DNA from: Azonexus sp.
GTDB taxonomy: Bacteria > Pseudomonadota > Gammaproteobacteria > Burkholderiales > Rhodocyclaceae
Assembly (NCBI GenBank): GCA_017983615.1
Contig: JAGOBB010000005.1
Coordinates: forward strand, 62,001 to 126,000
Reading direction: 5' to 3'
Length of the DNA: 64,000 nt
In this document: piece by piece, positions 51,458 through 60,701 of the stretch
Position numbering within the stretch: the first letter of the stretch is position 1
Layout of the letters: the number at the start of each line of letters is the position of its first letter
Program-made: the position numbers and the translations under genes
The notes under the pieces: generated by a model
Seen by the model: the letters and a program-made list of their open reading frames with translations, nothing else
Database searches by the model: none
What the model was told of the DNA's origin: nothing

Positions 51458-52063
51458 ATGTCCTACGCAAACTATCCCGGCATGCTCTTTTCCGACACCA
51501 CCGGATGGACCGACGTCGACCGCTCGCACCATGATCGTCGCTGGTATTTCAGCCGTCTGGTCATGCCGATGTCGCTATTGCCGCCCGCCCTCTATGCCTA
51601 TGCCGAGATGGCGCATCCGGGCGCCATCTTTCCGCTCTCCGTGCCGGCGCTCAGCGGTCTGCAACTGTTCGTTTCCGGCGCGATTTTCTATATCGCCCAA
51701 CTGATCATGGTGTCGTACATGGCCATGCTGATTCAGAGCATGGCCATCGCTCGCGACCACGACCCCGGCCGCGACGGCGCCTATGCACTGGCTGCCATCG
51801 CCCCGATGCCGTTATGGATGGCGTCTCTGGCCATGCTGGTGCCGAGCCTGGGTTTCAACGTGGCGATCAGTATTCTGGCCATGCTGGCCTCGATTGCCCT
51901 GATCCGCCATGGCGTGCGCCCCCTGCTGCATATCGCCGACGACAAGGTGGCCCATTACGTCTCCAACATGGTGACGATGGCCGCCATCGCCGCCTGGCTC
52001 GTCCTGATGATCATGGCCGCGATGATCCTGAGCATCCTCTTCGGCGTCGCCAGCGCACTGTAG
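51458..52063 (+). CDS. Yip1-like five-helix membrane protein
   Basis: 201 residues with an AAGGAGG site seven bases before the ATG. Short cytoplasmic N terminus (SDTTGWTDVDRSHHDRRWYFSRLVMPMSLLPPALYAY), then five hydrophobic helices; the overall layout resembles Yip1/DUF1282 proteins. Function unknown. Confidence 0.75.
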   Translation: MSYANYPGMLFSDTTGWTDVDRSHHDRRWYFSRLVMPMSLLPPALYAYAEMAHPGAIFPLSVPALSGLQLFVSGAIFYIAQLIMVSYMAMLIQSMAIARDHDPGRDGAYALAAIAPMPLWMASLAMLVPSLGFNVAISILAMLASIALIRHGVRPLLHIADDKVAHYVSNMVTMAAIAAWLVLMIMAAMILSILFGVASAL

Positions 52064-52181
52064 AAACCCGCCCGACGCGTGAAAGCAATGGCCCGCGACG
52101 GCATGCGGGCCATCGGCGTTGGCGACCGCGGCCCGTGGCTTAGAATGAATACTTCGTCATTCCGGCAGGGCAGGCCGCTTC

Positions 52182-53255
52182 ATGGATTTCGCCTTCATCC
52201 AGCACACCGTCGCCGTCATGCCGCCCTTCGCCCGTTGGGCCTGGGCGGCGGTTCTGCTCGCCAGCCTGGCCGTCATGATCCTGATCCAGTTCCTGGAGCA
52301 CCGCCATTTTGTCCGGCTGGGCAAGGCGGGAAGCTGGGCAGGCCTGCGCCTGCTGCTGTTGATCATCATCCCGCTGACGGCTGGCGTGCTGATCATTCCC
52401 GCCCAGGCCATCTCCGGCCCCGAGGCGCTCGCCTATTTCTACGGCGCCCTGTTCACGCTCGCGCCGCTGACCTGGTTCGGCATGCACTTACTCTGCGGAC
52501 GCCTGCTCCGCCCGGCCTTCAGCAAGGGCGAAAGCCTGTTTCTGGCGGCCAGCGCCTTGTTCACACTGTTCGTGCCGGTCATCGGCCTGTCGCTGGCACA
52601 GGGGCCGATTTTCATGGCGTCGCGCAGCATCGAGGAAAACGCCTACCAGAACGCACCTGGCGTGGCGCTCGCCCATGTCGCGCAAGCGCCACGACGATTC
52701 GAGCTCCCGGGCGCTGGGACAGTGTTCACGCAAAGTCTGCTGGCCGCCCCCGGGATTGATCTCGACCGCGTGAATATCAGGATCGGCGAGCACTGGGCCG
52801 GCGACAAGAACAACCTGCCGCAGTGGCTATGTCGGCAAGGCAACGATCTGCACCTGATGTGGCCGGCACTGGAGCCGACGCCGCAATTGCGGATTTTTTG
52901 GCGGGATGCCGCAGGCCAACTGGTCCGGGCCGACTATTCGCCGGCCGCCGATGCACTCGCTGCCGCGCCGGCCGAAGCGTTTGCCATCGGCTTCCGCGAG
53001 GATGGTATCGACCCGCCAGCCCCCATTCCCCGCGCCCGGGTTTCGCTCGGTTACCTGCGCCCGGACGGCAGCTATTTTTTCAGGGGGCTGGACATGCTAC
53101 AGCCGGGCGAGAGCTTCGACGACAACTGCCTGATGCGCGGCTACCAGCGGGTGGCTTGGGTGCAGGAAGGCCCGATCCGGAAAGTGGCCCTGTTCTTTTC
53201 CCTGTCCAAGCAGCCGGCTTGGCGCGCCGAGATCGACGGTCCGACGCCGAACTAG
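52182..53255 (+). CDS. Membrane-anchored hypothetical protein with soluble C-terminal domain
   Basis: 357 residues. Four membrane segments in the first ~150 residues (AWAAVLLASLAVMILIQFL, LLLLIIIPLTAGVLIIPA, YFYGALFTLAPLTWFGMHLL, LFLAASALFTLFVPVIGLSLA) then a ~200-residue domain with no recognised family (LDRVNIRIGEHWAGDKNN, RARVSLGYLRPDGSYFFRGLDMLQPGESF). Convergent with the anti-sigma gene. Confidence 0.7.
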   Translation: MDFAFIQHTVAVMPPFARWAWAAVLLASLAVMILIQFLEHRHFVRLGKAGSWAGLRLLLLIIIPLTAGVLIIPAQAISGPEALAYFYGALFTLAPLTWFGMHLLCGRLLRPAFSKGESLFLAASALFTLFVPVIGLSLAQGPIFMASRSIEENAYQNAPGVALAHVAQAPRRFELPGAGTVFTQSLLAAPGIDLDRVNIRIGEHWAGDKNNLPQWLCRQGNDLHLMWPALEPTPQLRIFWRDAAGQLVRADYSPAADALAAAPAEAFAIGFREDGIDPPAPIPRARVSLGYLRPDGSYFFRGLDMLQPGESFDDNCLMRGYQRVAWVQEGPIRKVALFFSLSKQPAWRAEIDGPTPN

Positions 53256-53262
53256 CGCCAGC

Positions 53263-54069
53263 TCACTTCACTTCGAGCTGGTCGTAAACCGCCGTCGCGA
53301 CCTTGGCCAGTTCCCCCTTGGCAATGGCGGCGGAGAGCGCGTAGCCGAACTTGCCTTCAACCCAGTAGAAGACGTTGATCTCGCCTTCGCGGGCGAAGCG
53401 GAAGCCGGTTTCCGGCTTGCCGGCACTTTCTGTGGTCACGTATAGCGTCATGCGCTGGCCGGTGGCGTCCTGATACATGAACTGGGCGACCGGGCCGGCA
53501 TTGCCGGGCAGCAGGCGACCACCGACCAGTTCGTAGCCGAGCGCGCCCAGCTTGGGCGGCTTTACCGGCGTGCCAAGGCGCTTGGACAGCCATTTGACCA
53601 GCGCTTCCTCCTGATCGGCCGCGACCTCGACCGGCCGGCGCGCGTCGGGGCTATAGACGACATGGGCGACTGCCGCCTGATGCGGCAGCGGCACGGCCCG
53701 AGCCAGTTGCTCGCCGCCCTGATACTGGCCGTGGGCCAGCCAGCCGCCAATGCCGCCGACCATGGCAACGAGCACGCCGGCCGCCAGGCGTTGCAGGGCC
53801 AGGAAATTCAAAAATGGCCTTTTTTTAGGGCCGACCGTAGCATTCAGCGGCTGCACCGTCAGGGCATGCAAATGCTCCGGTAACGGCTCGTCGAGTACCG
53901 GATCAAACGCCGCCTTGAGCGCAACGTTCTGCGCCAGATAGGCGCGGACCCGCTCGGCATCCTCGGGATACTCGGCCAGATAGGCTTCGACCTCGGCCCG
54001 ACGTTCCGGCGACAAGGCGCCGTCGACGTAGGCGTGCAGATCGTCTTCGGTAATATTGAGCGGGCTCAT
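53263..54069 (-). CDS. Transmembrane anti-sigma factor
   Basis: 268 residues from MSPLNITEDDLHAYVDGALSPERRAEVEAYL, an anti-sigma zinc-finger-like N-terminal domain (His in DDLHAYVDG; the usual Cys pair is missing). A single membrane helix (LAAGVLVAMVGGIGGWLAHG) separates it from the periplasmic domain. Interspersed element copy 11 lies in frame just before the helix (LNATVGPKKRPF). Start overlaps the sigma factor stop (ATGA). Confidence 0.85.
   Translation of the reverse strand: MSPLNITEDDLHAYVDGALSPERRAEVEAYLAEYPEDAERVRAYLAQNVALKAAFDPVLDEPLPEHLHALTVQPLNATVGPKKRPFLNFLALQRLAAGVLVAMVGGIGGWLAHGQYQGGEQLARAVPLPHQAAVAHVVYSPDARRPVEVAADQEEALVKWLSKRLGTPVKPPKLGALGYELVGGRLLPGNAGPVAQFMYQDATGQRMTLYVTTESAGKPETGFRFAREGEINVFYWVEGKFGYALSAAIAKGELAKVATAVYDQLEVK
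53810..53844 (-). repeat. Interspersed AATGCTACGGTC element, copy 11 (inside the anti-sigma gene)
   Basis: Exact core at 53833-53844 (minus), GGCCCT, A7, GGCC, ATTTTT. Same orientation as the gene, read as NATVGPKKRPF next to the membrane helix. Confidence 0.9.
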
Positions 54070-54566
54070 CGCACGACCCTCAGGTTGGCGGTTGGCTGGC
54101 GGCCTTCCATGATCTGGCGCAGGCGTTCGCGTCCGCGCGACAGGCGGGACATCACGGTGCCGACCGGAATACCCAGCGCCGCGGCAACTTCGGCATAACT
54201 CATCTCTTCCAGGGCAACACACAGCAATACTTCCCGCTGGTCATCGGGGAGCTGGCGCAGGGCCGACTCGATATCCATCACTTCCAGGCGGTCGGACTGG
54301 GTAGCGCGCGTCGGCACGTCGCCGGCCTCCTCGTCGAGCGAATGGGTAGTCAGCGAACCGCGCCGCAACTGATCGACCCGCAGGTTATGCATGATGCCGA
54401 ACAGCCAGGCTCTCAGATCGCTCCCCGGCCGCCATTGTGAAAACCGGCTCCAGGCGCGTTCAAGGGTGTCCTGCACGAGATCGTCCGCCGCCGCACGGTC
54501 GCCGAGCATCGCCCGCGCATATCGGCGCAGGCGGGGAAGTTCGGCGAGAATCGTGCGGCTGTCCAT
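54066..54566 (-). CDS. ECF sigma factor
   Basis: 166 residues. Sigma region 2: LRRYARAMLGDRAAADDLVQDTLERAWSRFSQWRPGSDLRAWLFGIMHNLRVDQLRR; region 4: LRQLPDDQREVLLCVALEEMSYAEVAAALGIPVGTVMSRLSRGRERLRQ. Translationally coupled to its anti-sigma factor. The COG4315-type lipoprotein upstream on the same strand may be a target. Confidence 0.92.
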   Translation of the reverse strand: MDSRTILAELPRLRRYARAMLGDRAAADDLVQDTLERAWSRFSQWRPGSDLRAWLFGIMHNLRVDQLRRGSLTTHSLDEEAGDVPTRATQSDRLEVMDIESALRQLPDDQREVLLCVALEEMSYAEVAAALGIPVGTVMSRLSRGRERLRQIMEGRQPTANLRVVR

Positions 54567-54580
54567 TCAGAAGATTCCTT

Positions 54581-54669
54581 GGTCAGCCCAAGCGTGACGC
54601 GAAGACGAGACGAAGACAGTGCGAACAGCACGGCGAGGCGAAGTCGACAAAGTCACGGTGGGGCTGACC
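54581..54669 (+). repeat. Structured intergenic repeat, copy B
   Basis: 18-base outer arms (54581-54598 and 54652-54669) pair with 16 of 18 matches. Inner block CGAAGACA-GTGC-GAACA-GCAC-GGCGAGG matches copies A and C. Fills the gap between the lipoprotein and the sigma gene. Confidence 0.7.
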
Positions 54670-54675
54670 GGGGAA

Positions 54676-55062
54676 TCAGGGCTTGGCGACATGCCAGACA
54701 TTATTGAATCCGTCGCCGGTCTTGTCGCCCGGTTTCTGGTCCTTGGCCCAGAAATACAGCGGCTTGCCCTTGAAGGCCCATTGTTTCTTGCCATCGTCGC
54801 GCATCACGATGCTGTAGTCGCCGCTCGCCGCATCGCCGTCCATCGCGAACAGGGGCGGCCAGTTGGTGGCGCACGGGCCGTTGCACATGCTCTTGCCGCT
54901 GCCGGCGGCATCCTTGTCAAACACGTAAAGCGTCATGCCGTTGCTGCCGGTCAGGACGTCGCCGGATGCCATGGCCGGCGACGCGGCGCGGGCACCATAG
55001 CCGGAACAGGCAGCCAGCGTGGCCGAGACGAGCAGAGCGAGAAACAGGTTGGTCGTTTTCAT
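54676..55062 (-). CDS. Lipoprotein with COG4315-type repeat domain
   Basis: 128 residues. Lipoprotein signal with lipobox LAAC (FLALLVSATLAACSGYG). The mature part has the paired motifs MTLYVFDKDAAGSGKSMCNGPCATNWPPLF and KPLYFWAKDQKPGDKTGDGFNNVWHV typical of this secreted family (Y-x-[FWY]-x-x-D). Function unknown; a redox or metal role is often suspected because of the Cys pair. Probably in the ECF sigma regulon by proximity. Confidence 0.85.
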   Translation of the reverse strand: MKTTNLFLALLVSATLAACSGYGARAASPAMASGDVLTGSNGMTLYVFDKDAAGSGKSMCNGPCATNWPPLFAMDGDAASGDYSIVMRDDGKKQWAFKGKPLYFWAKDQKPGDKTGDGFNNVWHVAKP

Positions 55063-55114
55063 GATGATCTCCGTTGGTTTTGGGGGGCTACACCGACGTA
55101 TACGGAAGCCATCA

Positions 55115-56272
55115 TCAATTTATTCCCGCGGCGCGACAAAGTCGCCACAAGGAAGTCACTTCGGCCGCCCGGGCAGCATGCAGCGGATCGCTCGCATCCT
55201 GCGCCTTGGGATGTTTCGGCCGGGTATCGAGGCGGCCGATTACCTTCAATCCGGCAGCCGAAATCCAGTCCAGCAGCTCCTGGCGTGAGCGCAGGCCGAG
55301 GTGTTCGGCGATGTCCGAAATGATCAGCCAGCCCTCGCCATCCGATTCCAGATGTTCGGCCAACCCGCCGAGAAAGCCGCGCAGCATGCGCGAATCAGGG
55401 TCGTAAACAGCATATTCGACCGGCGAGGTCGGTTGCGCCGGCACCCACGGCGGATTGCAGACGACCAGCCGAGCGCGGCCTTCCGGAAACAGATCGGCCT
55501 TGACCACCTCCAATGCTACGGTCAGCCCCAAATTTCGGGCATTTTCGGAAGCACAGGCCAGCGCCCGTTCGTCCTGGTCGGTAGCCACGATGCGCTTGAC
55601 CCCGCGCCGCGCCAGCACGGCGGCGATGATCCCGGAGCCCGTGCCGATATCGAAGGCCAGTTCGCAACCGGCCGGCATGGGCGCCGTAGCAACGAGATCG
55701 ACGTATTCACCGCGCACTGGCGAAAAGACGCCGTAATGCGGATAGATGCGCCCCTGGACGGCCGGCACCGGCACGCCCTTCTTGCGCCACTCATGGGCGC
55801 TGACCACGGCCAGCAGTTCGCGCAGGGAAACCACCGAGTCCTCGCCGTCCGGCGGGCCATAGGCCGCAATGCAAGCCTCACGAACATCCTGCGCCCGGCG
55901 CAGGGGCACCGAATAGTCGGCCGCCAGCGGCACCAGCAGACGCCCAAGCAATGCCGCCCGCAAACCCTGCTGTTGACGGTGCCGGGCGAAAGCCTCGGCT
56001 GGCGTTTTCGCCGGCTTGCCGCGCGCTGCGCCGAAACGACGGTCGGCACGCTTGGTCAGCGCCTGCAGCAAATGCCGGCCATTGACCCAATCACCGCGCC
56101 AAAGCAGCGCCGTCCCGGATTCGAGCTGACGGTAGGCCTCATCGGCGGCGCTGCGGTCGTCGGCAATGCCGACCTTCGGGTGTGGCGCGACCCCGGCCTC
56201 CGAACGCCAGCGGGCCTGCTTCGCCTCGCCGGCCTCGGTCCAGGCGAGCACGGAAAATTTCGAACGGTTCAT
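55115..56272 (-). CDS. Class I SAM-dependent methyltransferase (HemK/PrmC-like)
   Basis: 385 residues from MNRSKFSVLAWTEAGEAK (an ATG three codons earlier is possible). N-terminal ~200 residues are helical with no assigned domain. The Rossmann methyltransferase core has CELAFDIGTGSGIIAAVLARRG and the N-methylase motif LVVCNPPWVPAQ, as in enzymes methylating protein Gln or DNA/RNA N. The C terminus (WLIISDIAEHLGLRS) completes the fold. Interspersed element copy 12 falls in frame in the strand after motif I. Substrate unknown. Confidence 0.85.
   Translation of the reverse strand: MNRSKFSVLAWTEAGEAKQARWRSEAGVAPHPKVGIADDRSAADEAYRQLESGTALLWRGDWVNGRHLLQALTKRADRRFGAARGKPAKTPAEAFARHRQQQGLRAALLGRLLVPLAADYSVPLRRAQDVREACIAAYGPPDGEDSVVSLRELLAVVSAHEWRKKGVPVPAVQGRIYPHYGVFSPVRGEYVDLVATAPMPAGCELAFDIGTGSGIIAAVLARRGVKRIVATDQDERALACASENARNLGLTVALEVVKADLFPEGRARLVVCNPPWVPAQPTSPVEYAVYDPDSRMLRGFLGGLAEHLESDGEGWLIISDIAEHLGLRSRQELLDWISAAGLKVIGRLDTRPKHPKAQDASDPLHAARAAEVTSLWRLCRAAGIN
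55512..55545 (+). repeat. Interspersed AATGCTACGGTC element, copy 12 (inside the methyltransferase gene)
   Basis: Exact core at 55512-55523, AGCCCC, AAATTT, CGGGC, ATTTT. The tracts are mixed A/T rather than pure A runs. Encodes NLGLTVALEV in the methyltransferase. Confidence 0.75.
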
Positions 56273-56416
56273 CGCCCGCATTGTAGGGCATCGGCGACGC
56301 CCGGCAGCCTCGGCAACAATCGATGCATTCGTGAAAAATTCGATATTCGCAAACCACGCGCGGCCGCAAAATGACGGCAAATCAACCACCCAATTCTGCG
56401 TACAAGGAAAAGGAAA

Positions 56417-57136
56417 ATGGGACACCAGAACGCCCTGGGCTCCGGCAGCATCATCGACACGGCATCCATGCTGTTTGGCCGCACGCCGCTTCCTCCCAGC
56501 ACTTCGGCCACGAAGAGCCAGCAAGCCGCGATGCAGCGCCGTCTGAGCCAGCTCAACGCGGCGCTCGGCGAGCCCGAAGCACCGCAGGCAACCGTATCGG
56601 CCCCGCAATCCCAGGCGGCAGGCAACAACCGTGGACTGCTCTTCACGTCCCTCTTCCTGACCGCCCTGGTCGCCGCCATGGCCGGCGCCCGCTACCTGTC
56701 GCTACCCGAAGCGCCAGCTAACACCCCCATCCAATCCACGCCTGCCGTCGTGGTCGTGCCGCCGATGCCGGTCGCAGCCCAACCTGCAATCAGCGACGAA
56801 AAGCAGGTCGGCGACCAACTCGAATCCTGGCGCAGCGCCTGGGTGCAGCGAGATATCGACGCCTACCTCGGCACCTACAGCCAGACCTTCGCCCCAGCCG
56901 ACGGCAGCTCACGCGATGCCTGGGTGGCAGCCCGAACCCGCAAGCTCGCGAGCGGCGCGCCAATCACCATCGAACTACACGACCTGCTTCTGGAAAAGGT
57001 CGACAGCGATCACTTCAAGGCCAGCTTCCTGCAGGACTATGCCTCGGGCAACTACCGCGAAACGGCACGTGCCAAGACCCTGACGTTCGCCCGGGAAGGC
57101 GGCGAGTGGCGGATCACCGGAGAATGGCAGCGCTAA
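56417..57136 (+). CDS. Single-pass membrane protein with NTF2-like C-terminal domain
   Basis: 239 residues. N-terminal ~70 residues polar, membrane helix LLFTSLFLTALVAAMAGARYL, proline-rich linker, then an NTF2/SnoaL-like domain (VGDQLESWRSAWVQRDIDAYLGTYSQTFAPADGSSRDAWVAARTRKL ... GEWRITGEWQR). Such domains often accompany cell-wall L,D-transpeptidases; no enzymatic residues are evident. Confidence 0.75.
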   Translation: MGHQNALGSGSIIDTASMLFGRTPLPPSTSATKSQQAAMQRRLSQLNAALGEPEAPQATVSAPQSQAAGNNRGLLFTSLFLTALVAAMAGARYLSLPEAPANTPIQSTPAVVVVPPMPVAAQPAISDEKQVGDQLESWRSAWVQRDIDAYLGTYSQTFAPADGSSRDAWVAARTRKLASGAPITIELHDLLLEKVDSDHFKASFLQDYASGNYRETARAKTLTFAREGGEWRITGEWQR

Positions 57137-57284
57137 CCGCCGTTGTCTGGCGCTCGTTCAAATAGACGCCGGATCAGCGCAAGCCCATCCGGCGTCAGGC
57201 CACGGCAAATTGTCGTGGCCGTCGCATTAACACGCATCGACGCTGTGCTAAGGTATCCGTTTCAAGCCTTGGAACCGCCGCTGC

Positions 57285-58529
57285 GTGCCCCCCGAAACCT
57301 GCATCCACCAATCTCCCGCAACGGCCAGCCAAAGCTTGCAGCCGGCAACGCCTTTTGTCGGCCTCGCCCCCTTCCTCCGTCAGAGCATCGCCGGCATTGA
57401 TCTCCAGCCAGCGGCCCAAGCCATGCTGGCCAGTGCCGAAAGCCGTCCAAACGACGCCAACCTCTGGCTGAACCTGTCGATCGCCATGCTTTGCCTGGGC
57501 CATCGCGAACTGGGTCTGGCAATTCAGGAACAAGCCCTCGAAATCAAACGGGTCTATCATCTGCCGGCAAGCATCCAGCCCGCCAGATTCCGCCTGCTGA
57601 TGCTGATGGCCCCCGGCGACCTGGCCGAAAACACACCACTGGACTGCCTGCTCGAACACAGCGACGTCGATCTGATTTTCTATTTCGTCTCGCCCGGCTT
57701 CCCGCTCGCCCAGCCCATCCCCGAGCACGACGCACTCTTGGTCGCCATCGCCGACTCGGATGCCAACCAGTCGCTGCTGACCTTCCTTGAGCAAGCACTT
57801 GCTCACTGGCCGCGGCCGGTCGTCAATCCTGCGCAGCACATTCCCAACACCGAACGGAGCGCCGCCAGCCGCATCCTTCAAGATGCACCGGGCGTGCTGA
57901 TGCCACCAACACACCGCCTCGCCCGTCGGCAACTCGACGCCATTGCCGGCCGCCGGGCGGAGCTCGCCGATTTGGAAAACGGCCTGGATTTCCCGGTCAT
58001 CGTCCGCCCACTCGGCTCGCAGGCCGGCCGCGACCTGGAGCGGATCGGCGACCATGAAGCCCTGGCCGGCTATCTCGCCAAAGTCGAAGCAAGCGATTTC
58101 TTCGTCTCGCGCTTCATCGACTACAGCAGCCCGGACGGCCAGTTCCGGAAATTCCGCATCGCCCTGATCGGTGGCCTCCCCTTCGCCTGCCACATGGCCG
58201 TTTCATCCCACTGGATGGTGCATTACGTCAACGCCGGCATGTACGAAGACGGCACGAAGCGCGAGGAGGAGGCTGATTTCATGGCCGGCTTCGACGACTT
58301 CGCCAGCCGCCACCGCGATGCGCTGGCCGCCATCCACCAACGGATGAAGCTCGACTATTTCTGCATCGACTGCGCTGAAACCCGGGATGGCCGGCTGCTG
58401 ATCTTCGAAGCCGACCACGTCATGGTCGTCCATGCGATGGATCAGGAGGACCTGTTCCCTTACAAGCAGGCGCACATGCAGATAGTCCAACGGGCATTCC
58501 GCGATTTCCTGCTCGGGCTGAGCGCATGA
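57285..58529 (+). CDS. TPR-like and ATP-grasp protein coupled to serC
   Basis: 414 residues from a GTG at 57285 (a later ATG at 57424 would remove conserved-looking sequence). N-terminal helical repeat region resembling TPR (NDANLWLNLSIAMLCLGHRELGLAIQEQAL). The C-terminal half looks like an ATP-grasp ligase: the nucleotide lid FPVIVRPLGSQAGRDLERIGD near residue 240, FVSRFIDYSSPDGQFRKFRIALIGG and metal-binding YFCIDCAETRDGRLLIFEAD. ATP-grasp enzymes join carboxylates to amines. It overlaps serC (ATGA), so an amino-acid-ligase function using a SerC product is conceivable. Not assigned to a named family. Confidence 0.7.
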   Translation: MPPETCIHQSPATASQSLQPATPFVGLAPFLRQSIAGIDLQPAAQAMLASAESRPNDANLWLNLSIAMLCLGHRELGLAIQEQALEIKRVYHLPASIQPARFRLLMLMAPGDLAENTPLDCLLEHSDVDLIFYFVSPGFPLAQPIPEHDALLVAIADSDANQSLLTFLEQALAHWPRPVVNPAQHIPNTERSAASRILQDAPGVLMPPTHRLARRQLDAIAGRRAELADLENGLDFPVIVRPLGSQAGRDLERIGDHEALAGYLAKVEASDFFVSRFIDYSSPDGQFRKFRIALIGGLPFACHMAVSSHWMVHYVNAGMYEDGTKREEEADFMAGFDDFASRHRDALAAIHQRMKLDYFCIDCAETRDGRLLIFEADHVMVVHAMDQEDLFPYKQAHMQIVQRAFRDFLLGLSA

Positions 58530-59623
58530 GCAATCCGGCCAACAGCCTGAATTTCTCCGGCGGCCCCGGTGCCCTGCCGGAGACCGTACTCGCTCAACTC
58601 CAGGAGGCAATCGTCCGGGAGCCCAAAGTTGGCCTGTCGGTCCTCGGTATCAGCCATCGCTCCGACTGGTTTGCCGCCGTAGTCGCCGAGGTCGAAACCA
58701 ATATCCGGACGCTGCTCGGCGTGGGCAGCAACTACCATGTCCTCCTGCTGCAGGGCGGCGCGACGCAGCAATTCTCGATGGTGCCGATGACCCTGCTACG
58801 CGGCAAGGTGCAGGCGGCCGAATACCTCCACACCGGCTACTGGAGCGGCAAGGCTCTGCCCGAAGCCCGGCGCGAAGGACCGATCCGCATTGTGTGGAGC
58901 GGCGAGGCGGGCGGGTTCCGACGCCTGCCCGGCGACGACGAGCTTTCCCTTTCGCCCGATGCGCCCTACCTGCACTACGTTTCCAACGAAACGGTCGAAG
59001 GCCTGCAGTTTCACCGGGTGCTGGGCCGCGACGACGTGCCCCGCATCTGCGACATGTCGTCGGATTTTCTCTCGCGGCCCTGCGCAGCCGAACGTTTCTC
59101 GCTGATCTACGCGCATGCCCAGAAAAACATCGGGCCGGCCGGCGTCACCGTTGTGGTGGTCAAGGACGAACTGCTGCAGGACAATCCCGCGGACCTGCCC
59201 GGCTTTCTCGATTACCGGACCCAGATTCAGGCGCACTCCAACTTCAACACGCCGCCCGTGTTTGCCATCTATACCGTGCTGCTGGTCACCCGCTGGCTGC
59301 TGGCCGAAATCGGTGGACTGGACCGGATGGCGGCAATCAACCGCCGCAAGGCGGAGATGCTCTACGACGCAGTTGATGCCAGCGAGGGCTTCTATCTCGG
59401 CCGTGCCGCCCGGCAGGATCGCTCGTTGATGAATGTGACCTTCAACCTGGCCACCCCGGCACTCGAGCGGCGATTCCTTGAACGGGCACAGCGGGCCGGA
59501 TTCTCCGGCCTTGGCGGGCATCGCGCCATCGGCGGCATCCGCGCCTCGATCTACAACGCGCTGACGCTGCCGGCCGTCGAGAAACTGGTCGACTTCATGG
59601 CAGACTTTCGCCAGCGGCAGTAA
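58526..59623 (+). CDS. serC: Phosphoserine aminotransferase
   Basis: 365 residues, class V PLP aminotransferase. NFSGGPGALPETVLAQ at the N terminus, GLSVLGISHRSDWF, LLLQGGATQQFSMVPMTLL and PLP Lys200 in YAHAQKNIGPAGVTVV. Converts 3-phosphohydroxypyruvate to phosphoserine (and acts in pyridoxal biosynthesis in some bacteria). Not in the usual serC-pheA-hisC-aroA cluster: it overlaps a TPR/ATP-grasp gene, so a specialised copy is possible. Confidence 0.9.
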   Translation: MSNPANSLNFSGGPGALPETVLAQLQEAIVREPKVGLSVLGISHRSDWFAAVVAEVETNIRTLLGVGSNYHVLLLQGGATQQFSMVPMTLLRGKVQAAEYLHTGYWSGKALPEARREGPIRIVWSGEAGGFRRLPGDDELSLSPDAPYLHYVSNETVEGLQFHRVLGRDDVPRICDMSSDFLSRPCAAERFSLIYAHAQKNIGPAGVTVVVVKDELLQDNPADLPGFLDYRTQIQAHSNFNTPPVFAIYTVLLVTRWLLAEIGGLDRMAAINRRKAEMLYDAVDASEGFYLGRAARQDRSLMNVTFNLATPALERRFLERAQRAGFSGLGGHRAIGGIRASIYNALTLPAVEKLVDFMADFRQRQ

Positions 59624-59626
59624 TGT

Positions 59627-60010
59627 GGAAAGCCGGCCGATAAGCCGGGTTCTGTTCCCCCCTTGCGGGGTTCGGCAATCATTCCTCTAGGCCTGCCGTC
59701 ACCGACAGGCTCCAGCAACCTACCCGGAAGCAGCGCGGGCCACGCCTCAGCTTCCCTATTTGGTCTTGCTCCGGATGGGGTTTACCGTGCCGTCCGCCGT
59801 TACCGTGGACGCGGTGAGCTCTTACCTCGCCGTTTCACCCTTACCTGTGCGCCTTGCGACGCCATCGGCGGTCTGTTCTCTGTTGCACTTTCCGTTGCCT
59901 TGGGTCTTGCGACCGTATAGCACCCAGTCGTTAACTGGCATCCTGCCCAATGGAGCCCGGACTTTCCTCCCGATACTCGCGTATCCAGCGATTGCCTGGC
60001 CGACTTTCCA
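59627..60010 (-). ncRNA. rnpB: RNase P RNA
   Basis: About 384 nt, type A. P1 pairs GGAAAGTCGGCC (60010-59999) with GGCCGGCTTTCC (59638-59627). The conserved segments AGGAAAGTCCGGGCTCC and GATAAGCCGGGTTCTG are recognisable on the minus strand. Cleaves tRNA leaders with RnpA. The 3' end lies 4 bases from the serC stop. A TATAAT -10 element is at 60018-60023. Confidence 0.95.
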
Positions 60011-60017
60011 GTCGCTG

Positions 60018-60023
60018 ATTATA
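60018..60023 (-). promoter_or_regulatory. -10 element of rnpB
   Basis: TATAAT on the minus strand about 8 bases upstream of the RNase P RNA start; lies just downstream of the thiopurine methyltransferase gene. No clear -35. Confidence 0.55.
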
Positions 60024-60041
60024 CGCGCCCCCAACTGGCAA

Positions 60042-60701
60042 TCAGACCGGCAGCAGGCGATAAAACTTGTGCTCGATGGGCAGCGGCGGCGCGTCGGGCG
60101 CTTCCGGGTCGGCCTGAAAACTGGGCGCGACATGCACCAGATCGACCGTAAAGCGCTCGGCATAGAGCGTCAGCAACTCCTCGGCGACTTCCGGTTCTTT
60201 ACCGTCGCCCTCTTCGGGATCTTCTGCAGTCAGCAGGAAGATCGGACAGGTTTCAGGAATCAGGGCGTGCATGTGCGCCACGTAGGCCACACGCGCCATT
60301 TCCGGCAGGGCCGTCAACGCGGCACGGTCGTAAACCGCAGCGATGGCACCGAGATCGCCGGCGGTCAGCGCAAAGATGTCGCCGCAAAAAATGCGGATCG
60401 GCCCGCTCGACCACTCGGTCAGCCGACCGACCTGGCGGCGCGCCGGATGCAGCCGGTTCTCGCGGAAAAAAGCACGGACGGCGATCGGACTCAGCTCGAC
60501 GCCGATCACTTCGTAGCCCTGCCCGGCCAGCCACACCAGATCGAGGCTCTTGCCGCACAACGGCACGAATATCCGGCTGCCAGCCGGCAATTTCAGGCTC
60601 TGCCAGTACCGTACCAGCAGCGGATTGACCGTCTTCTGGTGGAAATCGGTATTCCGGTCGCGCCAGCACTGCTCCCACAACGCGTTGTCCGGGCTGCTCA
60701 C
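60042..60701 (-). CDS. tpm: Thiopurine S-methyltransferase
   Basis: 219 residues. Signatures: WEQCWRDRNTDFHQKTVNPLLVRYW, FVPLCGKSLDLVWLAGQGYEVIGVELSP, VYDRAALTALP. Family members also methylate selenium and tellurium compounds. The start is GTG overlapping the stop of the upstream methyltransferase (GTGA), so the two are co-translated. Confidence 0.93.
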   Translation of the reverse strand: MSSPDNALWEQCWRDRNTDFHQKTVNPLLVRYWQSLKLPAGSRIFVPLCGKSLDLVWLAGQGYEVIGVELSPIAVRAFFRENRLHPARRQVGRLTEWSSGPIRIFCGDIFALTAGDLGAIAAVYDRAALTALPEMARVAYVAHMHALIPETCPIFLLTAEDPEEGDGKEPEVAEELLTLYAERFTVDLVHVAPSFQADPEAPDAPPLPIEHKFYRLLPV

